Shown: piece by piece, positions 38,316-46,397 of the stretch
How the letters are laid out: every line of letters starts with the position of its first letter
How positions within the stretch are numbered: position 1 is the first letter of the stretch
IMG/VR virus record: IMGVR_UViG_3300010149_000002
Location: 1 to 64,000 of that record
DNA from: a virus
Strand: one strand, 5' to 3'
DNA length: 64,000 nucleotides
The notes under the pieces: model-generated
Told to the model about the DNA's origin: nothing
The model's database searches: none
The model's input: only the letters and a program-made list of their open reading frames with translations
Made by a program: the position numbers and the translations under genes

Positions 38316-38743
38316 AAGTTAAAATTAAAAAGTTACACCCAGAAGCAGTAATACCAAAGTACGCAAAAGATGGTGATGCAGGGATGGATTTAGTTGCTGT
38401 TTCTAAAGAATATGATACAAACTTTATGGGCGGAGATGACTTAATAACATACGGAACAGGATTAGCATTTGAAATACCAGAAGGTTATGTTGGTCTAGTT
38501 TTTCCTAGAAGTAGTATATACAAAAAAGACTTAACTTTATCTAATTCCGTTGGTGTAATCGATAGTGGATATCGTGGAGAAGTTAGTTTTAAGTTTAGAA
38601 AAAATGAATATAGAGCTTACGATATTGGAGACAGGATAGGACAGATTATTATAATGCCTTATCCTTATATAGAATTTGAAGAGGTAGAAGAGCTGAGTAA
38701 TACTGTAAGAGGTACTGGTGGCTTTGGGAGTAGTGGTGTTTAA
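38312..38743 (+). CDS. dut: dUTPase
   Basis: 143 aa. It hydrolyses dUTP to dUMP and pyrophosphate, keeping uracil out of DNA and feeding dTMP synthesis. All five trimeric-dUTPase motifs are visible: DGDAGMDL (about 21-28), FPRSSIY (about 64-70), GVIDSGYRGE (about 80-89), DRIGQIII (about 103-110) and the Gly-rich C-terminal arm GTGGFGSSG. Start GTG at 38312, overlapping the previous stop, with GGAG about 8 nt upstream. Confidence 0.95.
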   Translation: MKVKIKKLHPEAVIPKYAKDGDAGMDLVAVSKEYDTNFMGGDDLITYGTGLAFEIPEGYVGLVFPRSSIYKKDLTLSNSVGVIDSGYRGEVSFKFRKNEYRAYDIGDRIGQIIIMPYPYIEFEEVEELSNTVRGTGGFGSSGV

Positions 38744-38876
38744 TCTAGATTATATAATTCAAAAATATATAAAATGTAAACTAGGACTTCATATTGTAAG
38801 AGTAAGACAGACTCCTCTAAGAGATAGATACGCTGAACCTACTTTTTACTGCTTGTGTTGTTATAAAAAACTATGA
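38736..38876 (+). CDS. Small Cys-containing protein (GTG start)
   Basis: 46 aa, MVFNLDYIIQKYIKCKLGLH..., basic, ending FYCLCCYKKL with clustered Cys. It starts at GTG within the dUTPase stop region and overlaps the next gene by 4 nt. No family recognised. Confidence 0.5.
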   Translation: MFNLDYIIQKYIKCKLGLHIVRVRQTPLRDRYAEPTFYCLCCYKKL

Positions 38877-39013
38877 AACCTTACATTTACCTTACTTTAG
38901 TATCACTAAGTTTACTGCGTGGACTTTACTTAGACGATGAAGAAATTATAATTTGTAGCTTGCTAGTTTTACCATTGTGTTGTATATTTATATTAGGAAA
39001 CCAAAACAAATAA
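38873..39013 (+). CDS. Small two-segment membrane protein
   Basis: 46 aa, hydrophobic segments IYLTLVSLSLLRGLYL and IIICSLLVLPLCCIFIL separated by DDEE. ATG overlaps the previous stop. Unknown; it lies between dUTPase and ribonucleotide reductase genes. Confidence 0.5.
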   Translation: MKPYIYLTLVSLSLLRGLYLDDEEIIICSLLVLPLCCIFILGNQNK

Positions 39014-39024
39014 AGGAGATTAGA

Positions 39025-40893
39025 TTGGATAAAAAAACTGTTAATTCTGTAAAAATTGCATCAGATGCTGTAGTTAACACGAAATACGCAAAATATGTAC
39101 CATCTTTAATGAGAAGAGAGACTTGGGAAGAGATATGTTATAGAAATAGAGACATGCACTTAAAGAAGTTCCCACAATTACATTCTGAAATTTTAAATGT
39201 ATATAATAATTTTGTAATACCTAAAAAAGTATTACCTAGTATGAGATCGGCACAGTTTGCAGGAAAACCTGTTGAACTATCTCCTAATAGAGTTTATAAC
39301 TGTTGTTACCTTCCTATTGACGATTATAGAGCCTTTTCTGAGACAATGTTTCTTTTGCTTGGTGGAACTGGTGTAGGGTACTCTGTTCAAAACAACCATG
39401 TCTCTAACTTACCTAGTATAACTAAGCCTACAAAGAAAAGAAGATACGTTGTCGGAGATTCGATAGAAGGTTGGGCAGATGCTATAAAAGCCCTAATGAA
39501 AGCATATATGAGGGGAAGGAGTTTACCTTTATTTGACTTTTCTGATATTAGAGAAAAAGGTGCTCCTTTAATTACTAGTGGTGGTAAGGCTCCCGGTCCT
39601 GCAGGTTTAAAGGAATGTCTTTTTAAGATGCAACAACTACTTGACACAAAAGATCATGGGGATCAGTTAACTTCTTTAGAGGTTCATGATTTAATATGTT
39701 ATATTGCCGATGCCGTTCTAACAGGGGGTATTCGTAGAGCTGCTCTAATTTGTTTATTTGATCTAAACGATGACTCTATGTTGACTTGCAAATTTGGTAA
39801 TTGGTGGGAGCTTAATCCTCAACGTGGTAGAGCTAATAATAGTGCTGTTATTAAAAGAGGTAAAATCACAAAAGAAAAGTTTATGGAATTATGGGAAAAG
39901 ATAGAAGCAAGTGGAAGTGGGGAACCCGGATTTTACTTTACAAATAACACAGATTGGGGTACTAATCCATGTTGTGAAATAGCATTAAGACCTTTTCAGT
40001 TTTGTAACTTAACTGAGATAAATGCTAATGATGTTAAGGACCAAAAAGATCTAGAAGATAGAGCTAAAGCTGCTGCATTTTTAGGAACACTACAAGCAGG
40101 TTATACAGATTTTCATTACATCAGAGACATTTGGAAAAGGACAACGGAAAAAGATGCACTATTAGGAGTTAGTATGACAGGTATTGCATCTGGTGCTGTT
40201 TTAAATTTAGATCTAGAAGAAGCCTCTAATGTTGTTAAACTAGAAAACAAAAGAGTTTCAGAACTTATTGGAATTAAACCTGCTAGTAGAACTACATGTG
40301 TTAAACCTGCAGGAACTACAAGTCTTGTAATTGGCTCTAGCTCAGGTATACATGCTTGGCACGATCCTTACTTTATTAGGAGAATGAGAGTTGGTAAAAA
40401 CGAAGCCATTTACTCATACTTAGCAGAAAATCATCCAGAACTTATTGAAGATGAGTATTTTAAACCAAAAGAACAGGCGGTTATATCTATCCCTATGAAA
40501 GCCCCAAGCGGCTCTATATTTAGAAATGAATCTCCTATAGAGTTATTAGAAAGAGTTAAAAAGTTTTCTACTCAGTGGGTTAAAACAGGTCACATAGATG
40601 GGGACAATACTCACAATGTATCTGCTACTGTTAGTATTAAAAAAGGCGAATGGAAAGAAGTGGGAGATTGGATGTGGAACAACAGACAATATTATAACGG
40701 ACTAAGCGTACTTCCATTTCATGGTGGGTCGTATAAACAAGCTCCTTTTGAAACCATAAGTAAAGAAACTTACGAAGAAATGGTAGAGCATCTAAAAGAG
40801 GTTGATTTTACCAAAGTTGTTGAAAAAGAGGATAATACCGACTTGTCTGGAGAAATTGCTTGCGGAGGCGGTGGAGGAACTTGCGATATTTAG
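39025..40893 (+). CDS. nrdJ: Class II (B12-dependent) ribonucleotide reductase
   Basis: 622 aa, TTG start at 39025 after AAGGAG. It reduces ribonucleotides with adenosylcobalamin. Seen: Cys93 in NCCYLPI, GGTGVGYSVQ, GGIRRAALI, active-site NPCCEI (Cys316/317, Glu318) with FQFCNLTEIN, GVSMTGIASG, and KPAGTTSLVIGSSSGIHAW. The last residues carry the redox pair Cys613 and Cys620 in CGGGGGTC. This layout fits the monomeric RTPR type. It is shorter than the Lactobacillus enzyme (739 aa) and lacks about 100 residues, probably the insertion near the allosteric site. Confidence 0.9.
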   Translation: MDKKTVNSVKIASDAVVNTKYAKYVPSLMRRETWEEICYRNRDMHLKKFPQLHSEILNVYNNFVIPKKVLPSMRSAQFAGKPVELSPNRVYNCCYLPIDDYRAFSETMFLLLGGTGVGYSVQNNHVSNLPSITKPTKKRRYVVGDSIEGWADAIKALMKAYMRGRSLPLFDFSDIREKGAPLITSGGKAPGPAGLKECLFKMQQLLDTKDHGDQLTSLEVHDLICYIADAVLTGGIRRAALICLFDLNDDSMLTCKFGNWWELNPQRGRANNSAVIKRGKITKEKFMELWEKIEASGSGEPGFYFTNNTDWGTNPCCEIALRPFQFCNLTEINANDVKDQKDLEDRAKAAAFLGTLQAGYTDFHYIRDIWKRTTEKDALLGVSMTGIASGAVLNLDLEEASNVVKLENKRVSELIGIKPASRTTCVKPAGTTSLVIGSSSGIHAWHDPYFIRRMRVGKNEAIYSYLAENHPELIEDEYFKPKEQAVISIPMKAPSGSIFRNESPIELLERVKKFSTQWVKTGHIDGDNTHNVSATVSIKKGEWKEVGDWMWNNRQYYNGLSVLPFHGGSYKQAPFETISKETYEEMVEHLKEVDFTKVVEKEDNTDLSGEIACGGGGGTCDI

Positions 40894-40894
40894 G

Positions 40895-40923
40895 TTGACA
40901 TAATTAAGCTCTTTTATTATAAT
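40895..40923 (+). promoter_or_regulatory. Perfect sigma-70 promoter
   Basis: TTGACA (40895-40900), 17-bp spacer, TATAAT (40918-40923), both hexamers at full consensus. It overlaps the RNR stop and drives the free-standing HNH gene and the following membrane genes. Confidence 0.85.
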
Positions 40924-40940
40924 ATAAAATAGGAGGGCTT

Positions 40941-41384
40941 ATGTCATTTAAGATTATAGAAAAAGATCCTTACAATTCAAAAAAAAGATTTAAGTTACTG
41001 ATTAAGTCAGCTAAAAAAAGAAATATATCAGTAAACTTTAGTTTAGATCATTACAGAGATCTTTTAAAATTAGGATGTATATACTGTGGTGTCAATGTGA
41101 AAAAAGAACAAGGCTATTGTATAGATAGACACGATAACTCTAAAGGTTATTTATTAGACAATGTTGCAACTTGTTGTAAAATATGTAACAGAGCAAAAGG
41201 AACTATGGATAATAATGATTTTTTAGATTGGGTAAAAAGAGCATATAAGTTTCAAGAGGGTATGTTTGAAAAGGCAAAAAAACATAGTTATACTGAGTTA
41301 CAGTTTAAGAAGGATTTAAAAAGATTAGAAAACGGATCTTACTATAGAAACTCTAATGTAGAAAAAATAGAAGGTAATAGATGA
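40941..41384 (+). CDS. HNH endonuclease with its own promoter
   Basis: 147 aa. CIYCGV (about 44-49) and CCKICNRAKG (about 76-85) give four Cys of the structural zinc site; YCIDRHDNSKGYLLDNVATCC carries the His-Asp and Asn of the HNH core. N- and C-terminal parts are basic and helical. AGGAGG precedes the ATG, and a consensus promoter lies immediately upstream, so the gene is expressed independently, as expected of a mobile nuclease inserted behind RNR. Confidence 0.85.
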   Translation: MSFKIIEKDPYNSKKRFKLLIKSAKKRNISVNFSLDHYRDLLKLGCIYCGVNVKKEQGYCIDRHDNSKGYLLDNVATCCKICNRAKGTMDNNDFLDWVKRAYKFQEGMFEKAKKHSYTELQFKKDLKRLENGSYYRNSNVEKIEGNR

Positions 41385-41542
41385 TATGTAAATTTATAAA
41401 AAAACTATTTGGACTTGACAAAAAACCCAATCCTGATTTACAATGGTTAGAGGACAAGGTAAAAGAGTCTGAGGACAAATTGGAGAATATTGAAAATGAA
41501 GAAGTTACTATTGATGATGTTAACGACCATTTTAATAAGTAG
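41381..41542 (+). CDS. Small acidic protein
   Basis: 53 aa: basic start (MICKFIKKLFGLDKK) then acidic helix (EDKVKESEDKLENIENEE). It overlaps the HNH stop by 4 nt and the next gene by 47 nt in another frame. No family recognised. Confidence 0.5.
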   Translation: MICKFIKKLFGLDKKPNPDLQWLEDKVKESEDKLENIENEEVTIDDVNDHFNK

Positions 41543-41726
41543 TTGCATGGATGTAGACAACACTTTACTTATGATAAATAATGGTGTTAAAAAATGCGGA
41601 TGCGTTGCATATACTTTAAAAAAAGATAAAACCATTTTAGGAAGTTTTGTAACATGTAGCACAAATGAATATAACAAAAAGGATAGAGATGTTAAAAGTA
41701 TTGGTAATTGTCTCCTTTCTCCTTAA
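41496..41726 (+). CDS. Small lipoprotein
   Basis: 76 aa. Signal peptide with lipobox LISSC, then a short domain with four more Cys (KKCGCVAYTL, VTCSTNEY, GNCLLSP). The mature protein would be lipid-anchored, in the envelope. GGAG lies 10 nt before the ATG at 41496. Next to two membrane-anchored proteins, it could be the outer partner of a spanin-type pair. Confidence 0.65.
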   Translation: MKKLLLMMLTTILISSCMDVDNTLLMINNGVKKCGCVAYTLKKDKTILGSFVTCSTNEYNKKDRDVKSIGNCLLSP

Positions 41727-42027
41727 TAACTCTTTTGCACAGTCTACAATACTCAATAAAGGCGATACAGCACCTTATACTGGTGTCCTATTGACCAAGG
41801 AACGTGCAGAAAAGGCTATGAAGGCAGAGAAGGCTAAGATAGTCCTAGAAGACCTCAGATTCACTCAGGAGCGTTTAATAAAGTATCACAAGGATGATGC
41901 ATCACTACAGCGTAAAAAGCTCTCACAAGAGAAATTTAAGAGTAATATATACAACATTGGGTACTTTGTGCTTGGCGTTGTTTTAGCAAGCTATGCATTT
42001 AAAATTCAACAGGAGATAAACAGATGA
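41689..42027 (+). CDS. Exported protein with coiled coil and C-terminal membrane anchor
   Basis: About 112 aa. Signal peptide (MLKVLVIVSFLLNNSFAQS), then KGDTAPYTGVLLTKERAEKAMK, a charged helix, and a membrane segment (NIGYFVLGVVLASYAF) followed by a short basic tail. KGDxAPxxGVLxxxExA is a pattern I have seen in small phage envelope proteins. The periplasmic coiled coil plus anchor would suit a spanin. The start at 41689 follows a weak GGATAG site. Confidence 0.65.
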   Translation: MLKVLVIVSFLLNNSFAQSTILNKGDTAPYTGVLLTKERAEKAMKAEKAKIVLEDLRFTQERLIKYHKDDASLQRKKLSQEKFKSNIYNIGYFVLGVVLASYAFKIQQEINR

Positions 42028-42356
42028 TAACATTTTTAGCAATTTCAACATTAACATTAGGCATTTTATCTATATATCTAATAAAATGCATTATAGTGGA
42101 AAGAGAGTTTTCATCAGACTCTTTATATGAAGCTGATAACTTAAAAGAAAAAATAGACGCTATTGAAATGGCTAATAATGCTTTTAGAAAAGAGTTTGAT
42201 AATATAAAAGAAACCGTAGTAAAAGAAAAGGCAGTTAGAAAACAAGCACAATCTCTACTTAGATCACAAAATGAGTTTTTTAGAGGTGTTATGTATGATA
42301 CTCAAAACAATACTATTGTATTAGCTGAAAATTTAGAAAGAATTGGAGAACTTTAA
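42024..42356 (+). CDS. Membrane-anchored coiled-coil protein
   Basis: 110 aa. N-terminal membrane segment (ITFLAISTLTLGILSIYLIKCIIV) and a long coiled coil (YEADNLKEKIDAIEMANN... to the end). Overlaps the previous gene by 4 nt. Third member of an envelope cluster with the lipoprotein and the exported anchor protein. Confidence 0.6.
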   Translation: MITFLAISTLTLGILSIYLIKCIIVEREFSSDSLYEADNLKEKIDAIEMANNAFRKEFDNIKETVVKEKAVRKQAQSLLRSQNEFFRGVMYDTQNNTIVLAENLERIGEL

Positions 42357-42595
42357 TGAGTGAAGATATTAGAATGGAGAGATTATTAGAATTACTAGAA
42401 GAGCTTAATGAGCTATTTCCGGGGATGGATAAGATGATTATCAATGACTCATCTGACCCTGATTACATTATACTAGCAACAACAGAGTATCTAAATACAA
42501 TGGCAGATGCCTTTGGTATTTCAGATGAATTTGAAGAGGTTGCTGACTTTCCAGAAGAATACCCAGACCTTCCTAAAAAGAAGAAGCTTCAATGA
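42356..42595 (+). CDS. Small acidic early protein
   Basis: 79 aa, MSEDIRMERLLELLEELNELFPGMD..., acidic, helical. No family recognised. Confidence 0.55.
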   Translation: MSEDIRMERLLELLEELNELFPGMDKMIINDSSDPDYIILATTEYLNTMADAFGISDEFEEVADFPEEYPDLPKKKKLQ

Positions 42596-42780
42596 AAAAG
42601 AGTGAATTTATACAACAAATTGCTGAATACCTTCGAGATAGAGAAAACGAGTACTCTCCAGAAGATCAAGCTAAAGAATTGTTTGATTTTATAGATAAAC
42701 ATATGATGCCAAGGAATATGATAAAAGTTGATCTATTTGATAGATATGATAACGGTTGGAAGCCGGAGAGTGACAATTGA
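42592..42780 (+). CDS. Small acidic early protein
   Basis: 62 aa, MKKSEFIQQIAEYLRDRENEYSPEDQAKELFDFIDKH..., helical. Overlaps neighbours by 4 nt at both ends. No family recognised. Confidence 0.55.
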   Translation: MKKSEFIQQIAEYLRDRENEYSPEDQAKELFDFIDKHMMPRNMIKVDLFDRYDNGWKPESDN

Positions 42781-43001
42781 TTATATATAGCAAAAAGTAT
42801 AATGAAACATCACATTGCAGGATATCCATGTTATTACCCGAAATTACGTTCTGTAAAGAGTTAAGCAATATATATGGCGATAGTGTATCAATAAAAAAAG
42901 TTTCATTCCCTACATTTTTCTCTTTGACAACAAATAGTATTTATATTAACATAGGTATAAGTGTTCTAGGTTTCGGTCTTAGAGTGCAAATGGTAGAATA
43001 G
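42777..43001 (+). CDS. Small protein, unknown (TTG start)
   Basis: 74 aa, MIIYSKKYNETSHCRISMLLPE..., beta-rich and hydrophobic toward the end (IYINIGISVLGFGLRVQM). TTG at 42777 overlaps the previous stop, with GGAG 7 nt upstream. No family recognised. Confidence 0.45.
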   Translation: MIIYSKKYNETSHCRISMLLPEITFCKELSNIYGDSVSIKKVSFPTFFSLTTNSIYINIGISVLGFGLRVQMVE

Positions 43002-43009
43002 GAGTTACG

Positions 43010-43966
43010 ATGAGTAAACGAATTAAATGGACTGACAAGATGGTAAATATGTTGTTGGATATGTATGATGGTCATACTTACGATGAAATTGCCAAAAAGA
43101 TCAGTAAGAAGTTTAAGGTAAAGGTTACGTCTAACGGAGCTAGAAAAGCACATGAAAGGTACAGACTAGACATTTTAGATAAGCAGAAAAAAAGCGATGG
43201 ACCAAGGATGTTAGTGATTGACATTGAGACTAGCCCTATCTTAGCTAGAATCTGGAGTCTATGGAGTACGTTTACAGCACTTAACCAAATAGATGTAGAT
43301 TGGCATTTAATGAGTTTTGCTGCCAAGTGGTATGACAGTGATGAAATCATTTACATGGATCAAAGTAAAGAAAAAGACATTACTAACGATAAAAAGATGC
43401 TTAAAGTAATTTGGAAGCTTTTAGATGAAGCAGACATTGTTATTACCCAAAATGGTAAGAAGTTTGACACAAAAAAAATCAATGCAAGATTTGTAATGAA
43501 TGGTATGCAGCCTCCAAGTTCTTATAGAAACATTGATACATTTTTGATTGCAAAGAGACACTTTGGATTTACTTCAAATAAATTAGAGTATATGACAGAC
43601 AAACTATGTACCAAGTATAAAAAGCTTAGTCATGGTAAATATCCCGGAAATAAGCTTTGGGAAGAATGTCTTAAAGGTAACATGGATGCTTGGGCAGAAA
43701 TGGAAGAATATAATAAATACGATGTTTTATCCCTTCAAGAGCTTTATGATGTTCTAGTACCTTGGGACGATAGAATTAATTTTACAGTTTACTTTGAAGA
43801 TGATAGATGCTCATGTGGTTCTACTGATCTTAGGAAAAATGGAATATACTATACAAATGCAAATAAGTATCAAAAGTATAAATGTAAAGACTGTGGAAAA
43901 GAGTATAGAGATCGTAAAGCAATAAAGTCTGATAAAAGACTAAGGACTACCAACAAGAGAGGTTAG
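43010..43966 (+). CDS. DEDD 3'-5' exonuclease with HTH and zinc ribbon
   Basis: 318 aa. Three parts: an N-terminal helix-turn-helix of the SANT/HTH kind (WTDKMVNMLLDMYDGHTYDEI), an RNase H-like exonuclease with VIDIETS (Asp71, Glu73), NGKKFDTKKINARF and YNKYDVLSLQELY, and a C-terminal zinc ribbon (CSCGSTDLRKNG... CKDCGKEY). The domain set suits a DNA-repair or recombination nuclease acting on specific ends. GGAG lies before the ATG. Confidence 0.8.
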   Translation: MSKRIKWTDKMVNMLLDMYDGHTYDEIAKKISKKFKVKVTSNGARKAHERYRLDILDKQKKSDGPRMLVIDIETSPILARIWSLWSTFTALNQIDVDWHLMSFAAKWYDSDEIIYMDQSKEKDITNDKKMLKVIWKLLDEADIVITQNGKKFDTKKINARFVMNGMQPPSSYRNIDTFLIAKRHFGFTSNKLEYMTDKLCTKYKKLSHGKYPGNKLWEECLKGNMDAWAEMEEYNKYDVLSLQELYDVLVPWDDRINFTVYFEDDRCSCGSTDLRKNGIYYTNANKYQKYKCKDCGKEYRDRKAIKSDKRLRTTNKRG

Positions 43967-43968
43967 TT

Positions 43969-44493
43969 TTGACTGAAAAGAACAAAAACATAATAAACCT
44001 CATTGGTGATATTGATGATGATTTTTTTAGAAAACTTGCAGTTGGTATTAGTGAAGCAAACCAAAAAAAAGATTTAGAGATAGTTTTAATGAGTGATGGT
44101 GGAAGTGTAAGTGTGGCAAGAGGTGCATACGACCTCATCAGGACATTTGAAAGTAATGTTTACATAAAATGTTTTGGTGAGGTTTCATCCTCTGCAACAT
44201 TGGTCCTACAAGCCGCAGATTTCCGTATAATGTATCCTAATGCAAAACTAATGATACATGTCGGGGAAAATGGCGGAGGAGGCTCAGGGCATCCTCGTAA
44301 CGATGAGAGGCTTCAAGAACAGAACAAGATAGATGAGACTTGGATGGAAGATATATACCTTAAAAAAATAAGAGAAAAAAAGCCAAGATTCACTAGGAAA
44401 AAGATAAAAGATATGTTAGAGTATGATACATACCTAAATCCAAAGGAGTCTTTGGAGTTTGGTTTAATTGACGAAATAGGAGTTGTTAAATGA
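43969..44493 (+). CDS. ClpP-like serine protease (cytoplasmic, TTG start)
   Basis: 174 aa. Aligns with ClpP through GEVSSSATLVLQAA (Ser74 at the nucleophile position), LMIHVGENG (His97) and EYDTYLNPKESLEFGLIDEI (Asp154), so the full Ser-His-Asp triad is present. Length is close to mature ClpP. No ATPase partner is encoded nearby, so it would need host ClpX/ClpA or act alone. It is not in the head-gene block, unlike capsid maturation proteases. TTG at 43969 follows a weak ribosome site. Confidence 0.8.
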   Translation: MTEKNKNIINLIGDIDDDFFRKLAVGISEANQKKDLEIVLMSDGGSVSVARGAYDLIRTFESNVYIKCFGEVSSSATLVLQAADFRIMYPNAKLMIHVGENGGGGSGHPRNDERLQEQNKIDETWMEDIYLKKIREKKPRFTRKKIKDMLEYDTYLNPKESLEFGLIDEIGVVK

Positions 44494-44864
44494 TGAAGTG
44501 TGTAATTACAAGCGAAGAGACAAAGAATAAGACAAATAACTTTCCTTTATCTAGAAAAGGTAGGCTAATGTTGATTGACATTACAAATAGATATAATGAT
44601 AAACTAAAAGACAAGTTTATAGAGAGTTTTATTGAAAAGTCTGGTAATGAATCAGAAGAAACTATAAAAGCAGTATCTAAGTTAGCACCCAAGATGAGTA
44701 AACACGACATGTTAAAGATGCTTGATAAAGAGTCTGAGGAAGATTTGTTTGCAAAGTTTGATAATGTTGAAGAAGATAAACCCGCATTTGAAAAAGCAGT
44801 TGATGCTAAGTTAGAACAAAATAAAAAAGAAGCAGATTTAATTGAGGAATCTAATGACCAATAA
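44490..44864 (+). CDS. Acidic helical protein
   Basis: 124 aa, MMKCVITSEETKNKTNNFPLSR... then acidic helices. The N-terminal CVITSEETKNK...LSRKGR reads like a short metal- or nucleotide-site segment seen in other phage proteins, but I cannot name a family. Overlaps ClpP-like stop and next start. Confidence 0.55.
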   Translation: MMKCVITSEETKNKTNNFPLSRKGRLMLIDITNRYNDKLKDKFIESFIEKSGNESEETIKAVSKLAPKMSKHDMLKMLDKESEEDLFAKFDNVEEDKPAFEKAVDAKLEQNKKEADLIEESNDQ

Positions 44865-45675
44865 AATAGATCAAGCAGAACTTCTTGCAGATCAAGAGGA
44901 CATGGGATTAGGGTTACATGAGGCTCCTGATAAACCACAACACTCTGGTAATGTAGCATTTTCTAAAGCTATGCTTGAATGTATACCTGATGAAGAAGTT
45001 CTACAGGAAGTTAAAGATAAGAATCCATTTCAATACAAATATGAGGTTAAGGTAAAGAAAGTGCCTAAGAAGCTCAAGAATGTTGCAGGATTGAAAGAAG
45101 GTCTTATAGGTAGGGTTGTAGAGGTTCTAAGTGATAAAGCTGTTATGGTGGATTTCTGGACTAAGACAAGTCCTGCTAAGTTTCCTATGAGGAGTTTATA
45201 TTTAGAGCTACATAAAACTAAAGAACAGGTTGAGATTGATGCAGGGATAATACCTGAAAAAGAGGTTATACAACCTATTAAAGAGGTTGAACCTGTTAAG
45301 GTTGCTCCTGTAAAGTTTGACCAAGGCAAACCTAGAATGGATCTAATTAGACCTGAGTTTACATTAGCTATTGGAGAGGCTTTGGCATACGGTGCTGAGA
45401 AGTACTCTGAAAAGCAAGGTGAAATGCCTAACTATTTAAAAGGTAATGGCTTCAATTATAGTAAGATTGTAGGAAGCCTTGAAAGGCATCTTGCACAGTG
45501 GAAAATGGGAGTAGATATTGATGATGAAAGTGGATTACATCATTTACAGTTAGCAGCAGCTAATTTACATTTTCTTTTAACTTATGAGTTGACCGATAAA
45601 GGGATAGATGATAGAGTTAAATTAGGATCTAAAAAAAGGAAGGCTAGTGAAGAAGGAGCCGAGAAAGGACTATAA
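44854..45675 (+). CDS. dATP/dGTP-diphosphohydrolase-like (DUF5664) protein
   Basis: About 273 aa. C-terminal domain (about 150-255): KFDQGKPRMDLIRPEFTL, EALAYGAEKYS, NYSKIVGSLERHLAQWKMG and DDESGLHHLQLAAANLHFLL match the phage dATP/dGTP diphosphohydrolase N-terminal (DUF5664) family. N-terminal half contains an SH3-like segment (GLIGRVVEVLSDKAVMVDFW). It may adjust purine deoxynucleotide pools with RNR and MazG. The start at 44854 follows GAGG. Confidence 0.75.
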   Translation: MTNKIDQAELLADQEDMGLGLHEAPDKPQHSGNVAFSKAMLECIPDEEVLQEVKDKNPFQYKYEVKVKKVPKKLKNVAGLKEGLIGRVVEVLSDKAVMVDFWTKTSPAKFPMRSLYLELHKTKEQVEIDAGIIPEKEVIQPIKEVEPVKVAPVKFDQGKPRMDLIRPEFTLAIGEALAYGAEKYSEKQGEMPNYLKGNGFNYSKIVGSLERHLAQWKMGVDIDDESGLHHLQLAAANLHFLLTYELTDKGIDDRVKLGSKKRKASEEGAEKGL

Positions 45676-45997
45676 AGACGGTGAGTTAAATAAACTTAAG
45701 CGTAGAGTAAAGCGTCTTGAAAAAGAAAACCAAAGACTAAAAAGTGAGAATAATGCATTTGAGCAAGCCTTTAAAAAGACGACTAAGTTTTTAGAAGACC
45801 ATACAGAGGATATTAGTTTAGAGGACCTTATACAAGCTTCTAAGCAGGATAAAAATCTTAGAAAGGTTGAAAAGGAACATGTTGAGTCATTGTGTCCAAA
45901 GTGTTTAAATAAGCTTACACAGTTGCCTAAGTCTAGGGTGGGTGTTATTACCGTTTGTAAGAATTGTGAATATAGAAAAGTGGAAAAGAATGACTAA
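45647..45997 (+). CDS. Coiled-coil zinc-ribbon protein (GTG start)
   Basis: 116 aa. Coiled coil (LKRRVKRLEKENQRLKSENN, about 16-36) and a C-terminal zinc ribbon with CPKC (about 87) and CKNC (about 107). GTG at 45647 after AGGAAGG. Overlaps both neighbours. No specific family. Confidence 0.6.
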   Translation: MKKEPRKDYKDGELNKLKRRVKRLEKENQRLKSENNAFEQAFKKTTKFLEDHTEDISLEDLIQASKQDKNLRKVEKEHVESLCPKCLNKLTQLPKSRVGVITVCKNCEYRKVEKND

Positions 45998-46397
45998 AAA
46001 GAAATCATATGTACCCATTGGTAAAATTAAAAAGCATCTTAGAAGATTGAGTTTCCAACGTAAAGAGTATACTCAAGCTAAAAATAGAGCTAAGGTAGAT
46101 AAAGCTGTTTTTAAGTGCGAGTCATGTGGTCAGCTAATGTATGATGGTAAGAGTCAAAATTCATTTGACAAACTAAAAGAAAAGTACGATAGTATTATAT
46201 GGGAGACACCTGATCTGGATCACAATAACGCTGTAGTCGAACCTAAGCGTGGTTTCGTTACATGGGATGAATATCTCGATAGATTGTTTTGTGGACCTGA
46301 TGATATGACTGTAATGTGTAAAGCTTGTCATAAAGGTGTTTCTAGAGAAGAAATGAACGAACGTAAAGAGGCAGGTAGCCTTAAGAGGAAGAAATGA
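45990..46397 (+). CDS. HNH endonuclease-like protein
   Basis: About 135 aa. CESCGQ (about 40-45), DLDHNNAV (about 76-83) and CKACHKGVSREE (about 114-125) form an HNH core with its zinc Cys; HNNAV carries the general-base His and Asn. The start at 45990 is chosen because it overlaps the preceding stop. Unlike the mobile HNH genes it has no own promoter and sits flush in the operon, so it may be a phage-function nuclease. Confidence 0.75.
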   Translation: MTKKKSYVPIGKIKKHLRRLSFQRKEYTQAKNRAKVDKAVFKCESCGQLMYDGKSQNSFDKLKEKYDSIIWETPDLDHNNAVVEPKRGFVTWDEYLDRLFCGPDDMTVMCKACHKGVSREEMNERKEAGSLKRKK

